63,017 bases of DNA from a marine gamma proteobacterium HTCC2089 (GTDB lineage Bacteria; Pseudomonadota; Gammaproteobacteria; Pseudomonadales; Azotimanducaceae): NCBI GenBank assembly GCA_905182905.1, contig CAJJDH010000014.1:1-63017 (forward strand), in the 5' to 3' direction. This document shows, piece after piece, positions 44,050-53,956 of the stretch. The notes under the pieces are model-generated. The model worked only from the letters and a program-made list of their open reading frames with translations. It did not search any database and was not told where the DNA came from. Position numbers and translations under genes: made by a program. Each line of letters starts with the position of its first letter. Positions within the stretch are counted from its first letter, which is position 1.

Positions 44050-44961
44050 CTAGGCCGGACGATCGCCCTTAATTGTCACTCGCTCCATGCAACGCACAGC
44101 AGGCCAGTAGTCTGCTGCTGCGTAGTGTTGAGCGCCGCGGTTATCCCAAAAGGCAAAAGAGTCCTTGGCCCAACGAAATCTACATTGGTAATTGGGTGTC
44201 GCCGCAGTTTGGTAAAGTTTCGCCAAAAGTAAATCTGCTTCAACTGGATCCATACCTTCAATGGTTTGGGTAAACGTAGTATTTACATAGATAGACTTTT
44301 TGCCGCTGACTGGGTGAGTGCGCACCACAGGGTGTCGTACCGGCGGAAACTCTTTAGACTTAGCGTTAATCTCTGCATCACTCAGACCTTTCGAGCGCAT
44401 TGCGTTTAGAAACACGCTGTTGTCGTGGATCGCATACAAGCCGTCGATTTGCTCCTTCAACTCAGCCGACAGCCCATCATAGGCAGCTTCCATATTCGCA
44501 AACAAAGTATCGCCCCCAACTTCGGGGATTTCGCGCCCACGCAGAATAGACCCAAGCGAGGGTTCTTCGCGCCAGGTCACATCGGAATGCCATATATCTA
44601 TGGAAGGCTTGTTGTCTGGGCCGTTAGCTAAATGAATGACTTCAGGTCGAGATTCATTGTTAGCGGTGAACGGATGTATCTCCAATTCGCCAAAACGTCG
44701 TGCAAAGGCAATATGCGCGTCCATGGAAATATTTTGCTCGCGAAAGAACAATACTTTGCGTTGCACCAGTAGATCTGACAAAAACGTAATCGTTTCGTCT
44801 TGCAGATCTGCGCCAATATCTATGCCATGTACCTCGGTACCTATGATTGGCGACAAATGATGCAGCGTAAAACCCAGCGCTTCTTCGTGGTTTAACTTTT
44901 TTTCGTGCTGGGGTTTCGCGCCACCATGCGACTCTTTTTCGCTGTGCAAAAGGGTATTCAT
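44050..44961 (-). CDS. TauD/TfdA-family Fe(II)/2-oxoglutarate dioxygenase
   Basis: A 303-residue dioxygenase. HLSPIIGTEVHGIDIG opens the fold; WHSDVTW gives the His and Asp iron ligands, VHP/THPVSGKKSIYVN resembles the family segment, and WDNRGAQHYAAADY supplies the distal His with the 2-oxoglutarate Arg in MERV. TauD-type enzymes hydroxylate a carbon next to a sulfonate, sulfate ester, ether or amine so that the group falls off. It lies 33 bases downstream of a GPH symporter, which may import the substrate (inference). Confidence 0.9.
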   Translation of the reverse strand: MNTLLHSEKESHGGAKPQHEKKLNHEEALGFTLHHLSPIIGTEVHGIDIGADLQDETITFLSDLLVQRKVLFFREQNISMDAHIAFARRFGELEIHPFTANNESRPEVIHLANGPDNKPSIDIWHSDVTWREEPSLGSILRGREIPEVGGDTLFANMEAAYDGLSAELKEQIDGLYAIHDNSVFLNAMRSKGLSDAEINAKSKEFPPVRHPVVRTHPVSGKKSIYVNTTFTQTIEGMDPVEADLLLAKLYQTAATPNYQCRFRWAKDSFAFWDNRGAQHYAAADYWPAVRCMERVTIKGDRPA

Positions 44962-44994
44962 TTCAACTCCACAATCAGTTTCAACAACACAGGT

Positions 44995-46452
44995 TTACCC
45001 CGCAGCAGCAGTTCGTCTTGCCTCACGGCGAGCAATTCGCTCACGCAACCGCTCATGACGAACCGGTGTTAAAGGATAGTTCCATATCAGCTTCAATGCC
45101 AATCCATAGAACACCACCGGCCCCAAACAATAGACCATACGCAGAGATGCAACACCAAGCTCGCTACTACCGGCAACGCCGCCAGTTGGATCAAAACCAA
45201 GCAGACCTACTACGTTAAGCGAAACACCTGTGCCAAAGGCGATGGCTATTTTCTCAGTAAAACCAAAGATCGCAAAGTAAGTGCCCGCCCGCTTACCACC
45301 AGTGCGAGCCGAATCCACATCCACCACATCTGCCAACATAGCTATGGGTAGAAAATGCAGGCCCCCAAAACAAAAACCCTTAACAATAAAGAGTAGAAAG
45401 AATGGCAGATAATCACCATCTTCCAGCAAAAGATTACATGCACTGACGATAGCTACCGTCACTAGCGTAAACATAAACGCTTTGTGTTTGCCGAAGCGCC
45501 GGCCCAAGGATAACCAGAATGGAATAGCTGCGAGTCCGGCGATAAAGTAAAAGAAGTAAGCTGCGCCAATCGTCGGCACGCCAACAATGTCGCGGATAAA
45601 GAATAGTGAAACAGCGTTGCGGAAGGACTCGCCAAAATGCACTAACAAAACAATCATCAGCACCCGCAGCATTGGTCCATTTTTAAGCAGCGCACGAATG
45701 CCTTCCTTAATAGGTACTTGTTCGGCACGGCTAGGTGCCTCGGGTTCTTTAACAAAAAAGAAACAAATGGCAGCCGCCAAAGGCAATATGCCGATTAACG
45801 CCCATGCCAACGCCATCAATACAGGACCCGTAAGCGTTGCTCTATCTACTGGCGTTTTGCTCATAATCTCGCCAGTGAATGCGGCAGTGGCATCTGACCA
45901 AATTTTGCCAAATACATCTCCGACACCCGAGCCGCCATCGGCCGTGATCTCCACAACCATGGGTACGGCGGCGGCAACCATTAGGCCCGCCAAGTAATAA
46001 AATTCCCGTGCGGCGGTAATTCTAGATCTTTGGTGGTAGTTGGTGGAAATCTCAGCACCCCAAGCTCTATGGGGCAACATAATCATAGTAGAACCCAAGA
46101 AAAATACTGTGAGCCAGATTAAGAAGTAGAAAATATCCACCTCAGCGCCGGGTATAAACAGGTTATATACCCCCAACAGCATTATGGGCGTGCCAATCAA
46201 TAACCAAGGTTTACGACGACCCACTGGCGTGCGCCACCGATCAGAAATCTCGCCAATTAGCGGATCGGTGATGACATCGGTTAACCGCGCCAACATCAAA
46301 ATAAGCCCAACGGTGGCAAGGTCTAAACCTAATCCACCGGCATAGTGAGCGGGTATCCAAATGGCTAATGGATAGCCGTAGACCGCCATGGGCAGACCTA
46401 TGGTGCCATGTGAATAAATGGTTCTTCGCGAAATTGGTTCAACAGACTGCAT
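44995..46452 (-). CDS. GPH-type MFS symporter
   Basis: A 485-residue polytopic protein of the glycoside-pentoside-hexuronide:cation symporter family, about 12 membrane segments. DPLIGEISDRWRTPVGRRKPWLLIG is the family signature after TM2. Members (MelB, XylP, GusB) co-transport sugars and glycosides, but many marine homologues have unknown cargo. The ATG at 46452 is preferred because GGGGAG lies 5 bases upstream; the frame opens 69 bases earlier. It is in a minus-strand run with TauD, NUDIX, esterase and PhyH genes. Confidence 0.9.
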   Translation of the reverse strand: MQSVEPISRRTIYSHGTIGLPMAVYGYPLAIWIPAHYAGGLGLDLATVGLILMLARLTDVITDPLIGEISDRWRTPVGRRKPWLLIGTPIMLLGVYNLFIPGAEVDIFYFLIWLTVFFLGSTMIMLPHRAWGAEISTNYHQRSRITAAREFYYLAGLMVAAAVPMVVEITADGGSGVGDVFGKIWSDATAAFTGEIMSKTPVDRATLTGPVLMALAWALIGILPLAAAICFFFVKEPEAPSRAEQVPIKEGIRALLKNGPMLRVLMIVLLVHFGESFRNAVSLFFIRDIVGVPTIGAAYFFYFIAGLAAIPFWLSLGRRFGKHKAFMFTLVTVAIVSACNLLLEDGDYLPFFLLFIVKGFCFGGLHFLPIAMLADVVDVDSARTGGKRAGTYFAIFGFTEKIAIAFGTGVSLNVVGLLGFDPTGGVAGSSELGVASLRMVYCLGPVVFYGLALKLIWNYPLTPVRHERLRERIARREARRTAAAG

Positions 46453-46594
46453 GATTCTCCCCAGCGCCGTGCATGTTGTTATTATTTTTACTGCAGTGAT
46501 CGCTATAAAAGCATCATGCAATGCCGCAAGGCTTGACCTTCCAGCACGCCCACCAATACTAGATCAATATCAGCAGGACTTGCAGATTACTACA

Positions 46595-47365
46595 TCAATA
46601 CACTTCTACGGTGTTTTCAAAGACAAAACCACCTTCAGCCATGACGAGCCGGTGGCGTTCTCCAGCGACCTGCGCATCCCAAGCCTCATAGCCAGCATCG
46701 CCAACCCACATGGCAACACGATCACCGCTGGCAGATTTCACCACACGCGTATTGTAGGTTTTACCTTGATTTTCTTTGAAATGAGAAATCACAGCAGCAG
46801 CCGGACTGTATTGCGATAAGTGGTATAGCGTAATCCAAGTAGGCGGCACCAAATCAATCTCACCCTTGGCATGCCGCTCCAATGCTTGCGCCGGATTCAA
46901 CCACGCGTGCTCCTTTATCTCTCCATCATCAATGGCAATGTCTTGGTCGCCATCCACTTGAGCGGTAAAAAACCACGTTGCAAAGCGCTTTTGCGGCCCC
47001 GGCGGAGGGGTCCAATGAGCTAAAAACTCAAAGCTCTCTTGGCTTACTTCAATGCCCGCTTCTTCTTGTGTTTCACGCGCAGCAGCCACGCGCGCCGCCA
47101 CATCTACATTACCATCGCTGGGATAGTCCTCAGGATCAAGTTTGCCGCCGGGAAACACCCACATACCGCCAAAGGTAATCTTCGAATTTTTGCGCAGCAT
47201 GAGTACCTCCACCCCTTCGCTGCCGTCACGCAAAAGTACTACGGTCGCAGCAGGAATGGTGGCTGATACGCCCTCGTCATTCTCGCCCCGAGCGTCAATA
47301 TTGCCGTACATGTCGTTACGGTGTTGGGTCTCTTTGCCCTTAGATTCATTCCCTTGCTCTGCCAT
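46595..47365 (-). CDS. NUDIX hydrolase of the NUDT19-like group
   Basis: A 256-residue NUDIX protein. After FPGGKLDPED there is an insertion before the catalytic half RVAAARETQEEAGIE, the arrangement seen in NUDT7/8/19-type enzymes, several of which hydrolyse CoA and acyl-CoAs at the diphosphate. The N-terminal 35 residues are charged and unlikely to be structured. It lies 142 bases upstream of the symporter gene on the same strand. A CoA-ester substrate would fit the context, but this is inference. Confidence 0.85.
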   Translation of the reverse strand: MAEQGNESKGKETQHRNDMYGNIDARGENDEGVSATIPAATVVLLRDGSEGVEVLMLRKNSKITFGGMWVFPGGKLDPEDYPSDGNVDVAARVAAARETQEEAGIEVSQESFEFLAHWTPPPGPQKRFATWFFTAQVDGDQDIAIDDGEIKEHAWLNPAQALERHAKGEIDLVPPTWITLYHLSQYSPAAAVISHFKENQGKTYNTRVVKSASGDRVAMWVGDAGYEAWDAQVAGERHRLVMAEGGFVFENTVEVY

Positions 47366-47428
47366 TAGGCTTCCTTAATTATTTTTTTCAATTCTTCTAA
47401 CACCAATTCGCTGCCCAGCCACTATTAG

Positions 47429-48499
47429 CTAACTGCTACTTAGTGCCGACGCAAACCCATACAAAGAACGGGCGGTTTCCTGATAAATATCTGGCGTAAT
47501 ATCGGGAAAGCTCATGTCTCCCGCATGCGGTGTGCCATGCACAGTTTTAGCCACTACAGAGACCCCTGCCGCTAGTAAATTACGACTAAAAACCAGCCCT
47601 TCATCACGCAACGGATCAAGTTCGTTGACAGAAATAATGTGCGGCGGCAAACCCACTAACTCATCCGCCCTAGCTTGTAACGGCCATGCCAGTGAATTGT
47701 TCGCCTGCTCACCCGTTGGGTCATAAACACGGACCAAGGCGGCCATCATAGAGCAATTAAGAATATAGCCATCGTTTTCTTCCAGCGACACCAGCTCGGC
47801 TGGTGGATTTGCATAACTCCCGGATATGTAGGGACACATGGCGTAGACACCGTCGATCTTTTCTACCCAACCGTCTTTCAACGCTTTCAAAGTGGTGGCA
47901 ATAGACAAGTTACCGCCACCGGATTCGCCTGAAATGACCAACGAGGAAATATTCAAAGCCTCGCGATTTGCGTCAACCCACTGGGCGGCACTGGCACAAT
48001 CATTTAGCCCAGCTGGGAATGGATGGTTACCCAGTGAGCCGCCACCATTACGAAACTCAACGCCCACCACAACCAAGCCCATAGCTGCCAGTGCATTGCG
48101 CCACCTGACATAATCTGGGTCCTTGGCGGTCATCAGCACCATGCCGCCACCATGGGTATGCATTACACAAGGTAGAGGCCCGGTACGCAGAGATGGTTGG
48201 TGGACGTACAAACTAATATTGTTACCATCAACACCCTTAATGACTTGTGTGGTCACTTCCACGGTTGGAAACTCTGGCATCATCTCCACCTGCATTGGGT
48301 GGGTCAAAGCCGCAGCGTCTTCAAAGGCGCTACAGTAAGCCAAGGCCTCCTCGTAAGATGCATCCGCTGGAATTTCCTCCACACCCGGCGCCAAATCTCC
48401 AGCTAAAGCCATGACAGCGGCGATACGCGGATCTGCTCGACTGTCAGTTTCAAAGGTTGCATTTGGGTTACCCAACTTTCCGGGCAGTGTTTTATCCAT
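47429..48499 (-). CDS. Hormone-sensitive-lipase-type esterase (alpha/beta-hydrolase)
   Basis: A 356-residue family IV lipase/esterase. MHTHGGGMVL holds the HGGG oxyanion motif, GESGGGNL gives the nucleophile Ser, ELDPLRDEG the Asp and GTPHAGDM the His. There is no signal peptide, so it acts on internalised esters. Start is ATG with AGAGGAAGAG upstream. Separated by 63 bases from both the NUDIX gene and the PhyH gene, it is clearly in the same transcription unit. Confidence 0.9.
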   Translation of the reverse strand: MDKTLPGKLGNPNATFETDSRADPRIAAVMALAGDLAPGVEEIPADASYEEALAYCSAFEDAAALTHPMQVEMMPEFPTVEVTTQVIKGVDGNNISLYVHQPSLRTGPLPCVMHTHGGGMVLMTAKDPDYVRWRNALAAMGLVVVGVEFRNGGGSLGNHPFPAGLNDCASAAQWVDANREALNISSLVISGESGGGNLSIATTLKALKDGWVEKIDGVYAMCPYISGSYANPPAELVSLEENDGYILNCSMMAALVRVYDPTGEQANNSLAWPLQARADELVGLPPHIISVNELDPLRDEGLVFSRNLLAAGVSVVAKTVHGTPHAGDMSFPDITPDIYQETARSLYGFASALSSS

Positions 48500-48562
48500 T
48501 GTTCTCTTCCTCTTCTTTCATTTAGCCACTTGGCCCTGATCACTCGCGTCGATACGGGCTTA

Positions 48563-49507
48563 CTATAAACGCTGTTGCTCAGCCAACTCATCTGAGTAGT
48601 CACCGCCACTTAACTGCACTTGCACTGACCAGTCTCGCCACATATCTCCTTGCGCAGGCGTAGCTCGAAACTGATCCAAATCCGTTGTCCAAAAATCTGC
48701 TAACACCGCCTGGCGCATAGTATCGGAGTAATTATGACCCGCCATATGGGCTAACCGATGATGCCAAAATACTATATCACCTGCCTTACCCCAGCATTCT
48801 ACCGGTGTCACCTCGCCGTTGAGTTTATCCACCTCACGTAAATATTCTGGGCTATGCACAATGCCCTTGTAGCTGGGCAAGTGCTCGTAATATGGAATAC
48901 GCGGCTGATCGTAACGCAGGGCAAAAGTCGGGTATAACCTGGTATGTGACTTGGGCCAAACTTTGAAGCCGCCGCCCTCTTCGGGACAATCATCTATTAA
49001 CCCTACCACTCCCAACTGAAACGGATGACCGTCGGTATGGCACTGATCAGGGTCTCTTGCTTTGTTACCGTAGGGCAAGGTGCAGTAAACACCGCGTGCG
49101 CCTTCATTGCCGGTAGCTGGGTCCGTGGGACCACCAGGCCAGGCATTACCATAGCTGCCCATCGGTAGGCCATTTGCAACAGCTTGACGTAGTTGTCCAC
49201 CCAACAATTGCTGTGCCATTGCGCAAATGGATTCGCTGTATATTAGGTTAATGACCTCTGGGTTAACCCCCAAAAATCTATTCAGCCACCGGTAGCCTTG
49301 ACGCAAATGCCGGGCATCAGAGGTTTCATCTGCCGTTTTAAATGGCCCAATTTGGCTTGCGGGATCGCCAGCCTGCAGAGTGGTATTGTCAGGCAGTACT
49401 TGCCACATTAGCTCGCGTACTTTTTTGCATTGCTGCTCCGCCATCGCACCCGGCACAATTAAATAGCCGTTGGTTTTGAAAAAACTAATTTGCTCGTGAC
49501 TTAACAT
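48563..49507 (-). CDS. Phytanoyl-CoA dioxygenase (PhyH) family protein
   Basis: A 314-residue Fe(II)/2-oxoglutarate oxygenase of the PhyH group. CHTDGHPFQ gives the HxD ligand pair, HHRLAHMAGHN the distal His, and MRQAVLADF the Arg that binds 2-oxoglutarate. Relatives hydroxylate C2 of phytanoyl-CoA or act on ectoine and other natural products. It is the first gene of the five-gene minus-strand run and is preceded by GGAGAG. With TauD it gives the run two oxygenases of the same cofactor type. Confidence 0.9.
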   Translation of the reverse strand: MLSHEQISFFKTNGYLIVPGAMAEQQCKKVRELMWQVLPDNTTLQAGDPASQIGPFKTADETSDARHLRQGYRWLNRFLGVNPEVINLIYSESICAMAQQLLGGQLRQAVANGLPMGSYGNAWPGGPTDPATGNEGARGVYCTLPYGNKARDPDQCHTDGHPFQLGVVGLIDDCPEEGGGFKVWPKSHTRLYPTFALRYDQPRIPYYEHLPSYKGIVHSPEYLREVDKLNGEVTPVECWGKAGDIVFWHHRLAHMAGHNYSDTMRQAVLADFWTTDLDQFRATPAQGDMWRDWSVQVQLSGGDYSDELAEQQRL

Positions 49508-49708
49508 CTACTAACTTCTCTCCACTGAATAGCCTTACAGATATCCTACCCATGCATTTGCTTCAGGCAAAGCATTGGGCGAAGGTCTAGCCAAGACACT
49601 GGGCAGATAAGCCCTTACCCTATTGCTACGCATCAGGTACTTTCCCTTCTTAGGAAATAAATGCAATGCAGCAAGCTACTGTAAGACTTTAAAAAAAGGC
49701 GAGGAAAA

Positions 49709-52138
49709 ATGGCACTAGAGGGTGTACGGATTATTGATTTGACCGATGAGCGCGGTATTTATGGCGCAAAGTTACTCGCCGACTTAGGTGCAGACATTGT
49801 TCGTCCAGAACCGATCTCCGGTGACCCGTTACGCGCTAGAGGCCCTCACATGCAGGGCCAAACAGAACACACCTCTTCTCTGTGGCACGCCTTTTTCGCC
49901 TCCAACCGGCGTTTTGTAAGTCTCGACCTAGCAACCGAGGGCAGCAACAAACAACTGCAAAATCTTATCGCCCACGCTGAAATTGTACTGGTCTGCAAAG
50001 ACGCTTTTGCAGTGCAAGAAGCGGACCTCGAGGCAGCTAAACTCGCTCACCCTGAACTCATTGTTATCGACGTATCCTCCTTCGGCAGCAAAGGGCCTTG
50101 GGCCAACTACCTAGGGCCGGATATTGTTGCAGGCGCCCTTGGCGGTGCAGCAGCAACTACTGGAGATACAGATACGCCGCCGCTAAAAGGCTTTGGCGAA
50201 ATGAACTTTATGATTTCGGGCGCTTATGTGGCTATCGCAGCTCTGAGTGCTCTGGCCCATGTTAGGGCCACGGGCCAAGGCCAAAGTGCTGAAGTTTCTG
50301 TCCATGAATGCATTGCATCCTGCCTAGAACAAGTCTTTATGTTCTATTGGTACGAGAAGACGCTACAACGCCCGGAGGGCAAGGTGCTACCGCGACGCGG
50401 CGCGCTGCATTGGTCTGATGCCTACAACGTATTAAACGGTAAAGGTGGCAGCATTATGGCTACTCCCGCACCCGACTTTGACTCACAGCTGATGTGGCTT
50501 ATCGAAGAAGGCGTGCATGACGACCTAATCGACCCCAAATATATGCAGCCGGAAAATCTCCGCGCTCGCACCCTCAGGGCAATGGAAATCATGACCCAGT
50601 GGATTGCGGAGAAAGAGGTTGAACCGTTGTTCTTTGAAGCTCAGGCCAGGCACTCCCCTTATGGTTGGGTCCTACCACTGGAAAAAGTAGCAGAGAATCC
50701 ACAGCTGGAAGCGCGACAGTGGTATGTGCCTTATCAAATTGGCGAGAAGAAAATTAGTGCGCCGGGTGCGCCGTATCATTTTTCTGCTACACCTTGGCAA
50801 CTCAAATCCTACCGCGGCATTGGCTCTGCGAATGAGGAAGTTCTAGAAGATCTTAACTGGAACAGCATCGGCAGTTCAGATGCCAGCGCAAAGCCAAGCG
50901 CGAACAAACCACTCCAAGGGCTTAAGGTCTTGGACTTTACCCACGTACTAGCAGGACCCTTTGCCACACGTATATTGGCAGACATGGGTGCGGACGTAAT
51001 CAAAATCAATTCGGCAGACCGAGCCGTCGGCACACAGGACCCCCACCACCCCTATTACCTTATGTGGAATCGCAGTAAGCGCGCGCTGGCTCTAAACATG
51101 AGCCAAGACGCTGGTAAGAAATTGGCCGGGCAATTAGCCAATCAAGCAGACATAGTTATAGATAACTTCTCTGCGGGCGTACTAGATCGTTGGGGCATCG
51201 GCTATAGCCAAATTAGCTCCACCAATAAAGGTGTTATCTATGTGCAAATGTCAGGTATGGGTGACGGCGGTCCTTGGTCAAAATTTGTCACCTATGCACC
51301 AACTATTCACGCCCTTTGCGGACTAACTCACACCACAAGTGTGCCCCGGCGTGAAGACATCGGTCTAGGTTTTTCCTACAACGATCACCAAGCTGGGCTG
51401 CATGGAACCGTTGCGGTGCTAGCTGCACTAGAGGCACGCAACCGCACGGGCAAAGGCCAGCGTGTAGACGTTTCACAATTTGAAGTAGGTGTGAACTTTT
51501 TGGGGCCATCGCTGCTAGACTTCTTTGCCAACAATAACGCTGCGCGACCCTGTGGTAACGACTTACCTTATGATCAACATGCCCCACATGGATGCTTTCG
51601 ATGTCGCGACGAGGATCGTTCCACAGGTGCAGATGAGTCCACCCAAGCCAAGATCAATGAACGCTGGATCGCCATTGCCTGCATGAACAATAATCAGTGG
51701 AAAAGTTTATGCACACTGATGCATCACCCCGACTGGAGTCAAAGACCAGAATTTGCATCAGCGAGCGGACGGCACGCGGGCCAAAAAGAGTTAAACGATT
51801 TGATTGGTCAGTGGACGGCTCAGCAAGAAGCCTATGAGCTAATGGCAATGTGCCAAAACGCAGGCGTACCTGCAGGCGTGGTGCAAGACGGCGCAGATTT
51901 AGTTGAACGGGACCCTCAGCTCGCTGCTGTAGATTTTCTGCAACCTATGCAAGACGTGCACCCCACGTTGGGGGCTACTTGGTTTGACCGCCTACCCATT
52001 CATTTTGAAAAAACCCCTTGTAACGACTATCACCGGGTTAGAGCAGTTGGTGAAGACAATGATCAAGTGCTAAAAGATTGGCTGGGCTTAGAACAAGCTC
52101 GTATTGACGAACACACAGCCAATGGCACTTTAAGTTAG
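49709..52138 (+). CDS. Double-domain family III CoA-transferase (fused pair)
   Basis: An 809-residue protein of two complete CaiB/BaiF domains, about residues 1-390 and 405-800, twice the family's usual length. Domain 1 opens GVRIIDLTDERGIYGAKLLADLG and carries Glu164 (GFGEMNF) where the nucleophile Asp belongs. Domain 2 opens GLKVLDFTHVLAGPFATRILADMGADVIKIN and retains Asp559 (YNDHQAGLHG). The layout mirrors the separate gene pair at 36913-39317, where again the first member lacks the Asp. The fused protein may form an internal pseudo-dimer with one active site. It is divergent from the PhyH run. Confidence 0.92.
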   Translation: MALEGVRIIDLTDERGIYGAKLLADLGADIVRPEPISGDPLRARGPHMQGQTEHTSSLWHAFFASNRRFVSLDLATEGSNKQLQNLIAHAEIVLVCKDAFAVQEADLEAAKLAHPELIVIDVSSFGSKGPWANYLGPDIVAGALGGAAATTGDTDTPPLKGFGEMNFMISGAYVAIAALSALAHVRATGQGQSAEVSVHECIASCLEQVFMFYWYEKTLQRPEGKVLPRRGALHWSDAYNVLNGKGGSIMATPAPDFDSQLMWLIEEGVHDDLIDPKYMQPENLRARTLRAMEIMTQWIAEKEVEPLFFEAQARHSPYGWVLPLEKVAENPQLEARQWYVPYQIGEKKISAPGAPYHFSATPWQLKSYRGIGSANEEVLEDLNWNSIGSSDASAKPSANKPLQGLKVLDFTHVLAGPFATRILADMGADVIKINSADRAVGTQDPHHPYYLMWNRSKRALALNMSQDAGKKLAGQLANQADIVIDNFSAGVLDRWGIGYSQISSTNKGVIYVQMSGMGDGGPWSKFVTYAPTIHALCGLTHTTSVPRREDIGLGFSYNDHQAGLHGTVAVLAALEARNRTGKGQRVDVSQFEVGVNFLGPSLLDFFANNNAARPCGNDLPYDQHAPHGCFRCRDEDRSTGADESTQAKINERWIAIACMNNNQWKSLCTLMHHPDWSQRPEFASASGRHAGQKELNDLIGQWTAQQEAYELMAMCQNAGVPAGVVQDGADLVERDPQLAAVDFLQPMQDVHPTLGATWFDRLPIHFEKTPCNDYHRVRAVGEDNDQVLKDWLGLEQARIDEHTANGTLS

Positions 52139-53037
52139 GTGCTCTCTTCTGCAAACCATCGGTCCAGTATTAGCTGAGCACATCGCCGATGTTCCGCAAG
52201 CGTATTCGCTGCCAATTTTTGCTGCGCTAACGAACCATGAGATGAGCGTCCTACAAAACCTTGCTCAAGTAACCCAGCAAGTCCGCGCACCAACTTATTC
52301 TTGGCAGTAAAAGGTACAAGCTCAATAACACCCACGCTACCGCCATGAGACAGAGCCTCATATAGCATGGACGCACTGTCTGCGCTGACCCAAACATATT
52401 TTGATGTGGCTAACTGACCACTCAACCAACCTTCCTCGGTGTCTTGCCAATGCACAAAGTGAGCGTTTTTAGGCAGCGACAGTTTTGCTTGGAGCGTTAT
52501 CGGTGTTCGCGGCGAATCGGATACCTGCCATGTTACTTCAGGCATGGAGCCCGTGAGTTGCAACACCCGCTTAGCCACTACATCGTCATCCCAGTGGAAG
52601 TGCTTATTCACCCCGCCAAGTAAAATAATCCCTTTAGACGCATCTTTATCCCCGTCCAGTATCGGGCTTAGCATGCCCGTTGTACGCTCGATGTTCGGGC
52701 GCTTAGGCGCGCTATCATGCTCTGGCAGCAATATAAGGTCGAACAAAAACAACGGCAGCGAGGGCTTCATCAACAGCACCGTCTTGCCGCCCAATAACCA
52801 TCGAGTGCGCAACATATTCCATTGCACGGCTCGCCCTGCACCAATCAGAAGGTGAGGACACTGCTGCTTGCTGCGCCATTGATCTTGCAGCCACGGTAAA
52901 TCTTCCGGCAGGCTAATGGTAGTAACAGCGAAGTTTGAAACTAGCTTAGGTGCACCAGAAGCACGCAAGTTAAAGACTTCTTCTATACCTTGAAGCAGCC
53001 CAGCGGTCTGTTTTTCGTGACCAGGCCGACCGTCCAC
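52135..53037 (-). CDS. ELM1 (mitochondrial fission) family protein
   Basis: A 300-residue protein of the ELM1/DUF1022 family, related to GT-B glycosyltransferases, with DGRPGHEKQTAGLLQGI at its N terminus, LLGGVNKHFHW in the middle and VSADSASMLYEALSHGG near the end. Function in bacteria is unproven. The start is uncertain: GTG at 53037 begins inside the conserved WRFVDGRPGH motif, while the codons for the missing WRF and more lie upstream in frame without any ATG, GTG or TTG. The 3' end overlaps the convergent CoA-transferase gene by 4 bases. Confidence 0.82.
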   Translation of the reverse strand: MDGRPGHEKQTAGLLQGIEEVFNLRASGAPKLVSNFAVTTISLPEDLPWLQDQWRSKQQCPHLLIGAGRAVQWNMLRTRWLLGGKTVLLMKPSLPLFLFDLILLPEHDSAPKRPNIERTTGMLSPILDGDKDASKGIILLGGVNKHFHWDDDVVAKRVLQLTGSMPEVTWQVSDSPRTPITLQAKLSLPKNAHFVHWQDTEEGWLSGQLATSKYVWVSADSASMLYEALSHGGSVGVIELVPFTAKNKLVRGLAGLLEQGFVGRSSHGSLAQQKLAANTLAEHRRCAQLILDRWFAEEST

Positions 53038-53282
53038 AAAGCGCCATATTTGGATTGGGTTACTAATCTTGGAGACCCCATTGAATTTGTCGTCAATATA
53101 ACCCGATCAGGAGGTAAATAACCCCCTCTTACCCGCTACATTTATCCACTGGCTTTTTGCCATACGACAAAAGGCAATTCCTTTAAACAGACAACACAAG
53201 CTATGATCGCTACCGTTAACACAAGATACCAAAACGACTGACCTGCAGGTCGGCGCTTAACATTCACGGACCCAGCCAATTT

Positions 53283-53915
53283 ATGCTCAATTTACTCGCA
53301 AACGGTCAATACGAAATTTTCGTTTTGCTGATAGTGGCGCTGATTTTATCGTTAAGCTTCCACGAATATGGTCACGCTCTTGTAGCCAAATGGTTCGGCG
53401 ACAATACTGCTGAACGCGCTGGTAGATTAACGATCAACCCTTTGGCCCACGTAGACCCAGTAGGCTTAGCTATGGTGGTCATTGTTGGCTTTGGTTATGC
53501 CAAACCGGTACCCACTGACCCGCGTAATTATAGCCGTCCCAGCGCAGACCTTTGGGTTGCAGCAGCAGGTCCATTTATGAACTTGTTATTGGCCGTAGTC
53601 AGTTGGAACGCTTACCTTTTTGCCGTCGCCAACGGCTATCAAAGTACCGCTGCTGATCAGTTTTTCAGCATACTAGTGCTGATTAACCTTATGCTGATGT
53701 TGTTCAATATGATTCCCCTCGGACCCTTAGACGGTCACTACATACTCCCCCACCTGCTGCCCAAGGGTTTGGCTCTGCGTTATCGTTTTTATAACGCAAA
53801 GTACGGGACCATGTTGTTTTTGGGGTTGGTGGTTCTGAGCATCGCAGGCCTACCTATATTTTCGTCAATGGTAGAACTGGCCCAGTACTTAATGGGACAG
53901 ATAATCTTTATTTAG
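53283..53915 (+). CDS. Site-2 protease (M50) family membrane metallopeptidase
   Basis: A 210-residue membrane protein with HEYGH (His27, Glu28, His31) in its first membrane segment and NMIPLGPLDGHYILP near residue 150, whose Asp is the third zinc ligand. It has no PDZ or CBS domain, so it is the short soluble-domain-free group rather than RseP. Such proteases cleave within the membrane; substrates of this group are largely unknown. It is flanked by a possible hairpin terminator downstream. Confidence 0.9.
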   Translation: MLNLLANGQYEIFVLLIVALILSLSFHEYGHALVAKWFGDNTAERAGRLTINPLAHVDPVGLAMVVIVGFGYAKPVPTDPRNYSRPSADLWVAAAGPFMNLLLAVVSWNAYLFAVANGYQSTAADQFFSILVLINLMLMLFNMIPLGPLDGHYILPHLLPKGLALRYRFYNAKYGTMLFLGLVVLSIAGLPIFSSMVELAQYLMGQIIFI

Positions 53916-53956
53916 GTGACAGTATTAATCTTTGACAGGCCCAAGAGAGTTATCTA

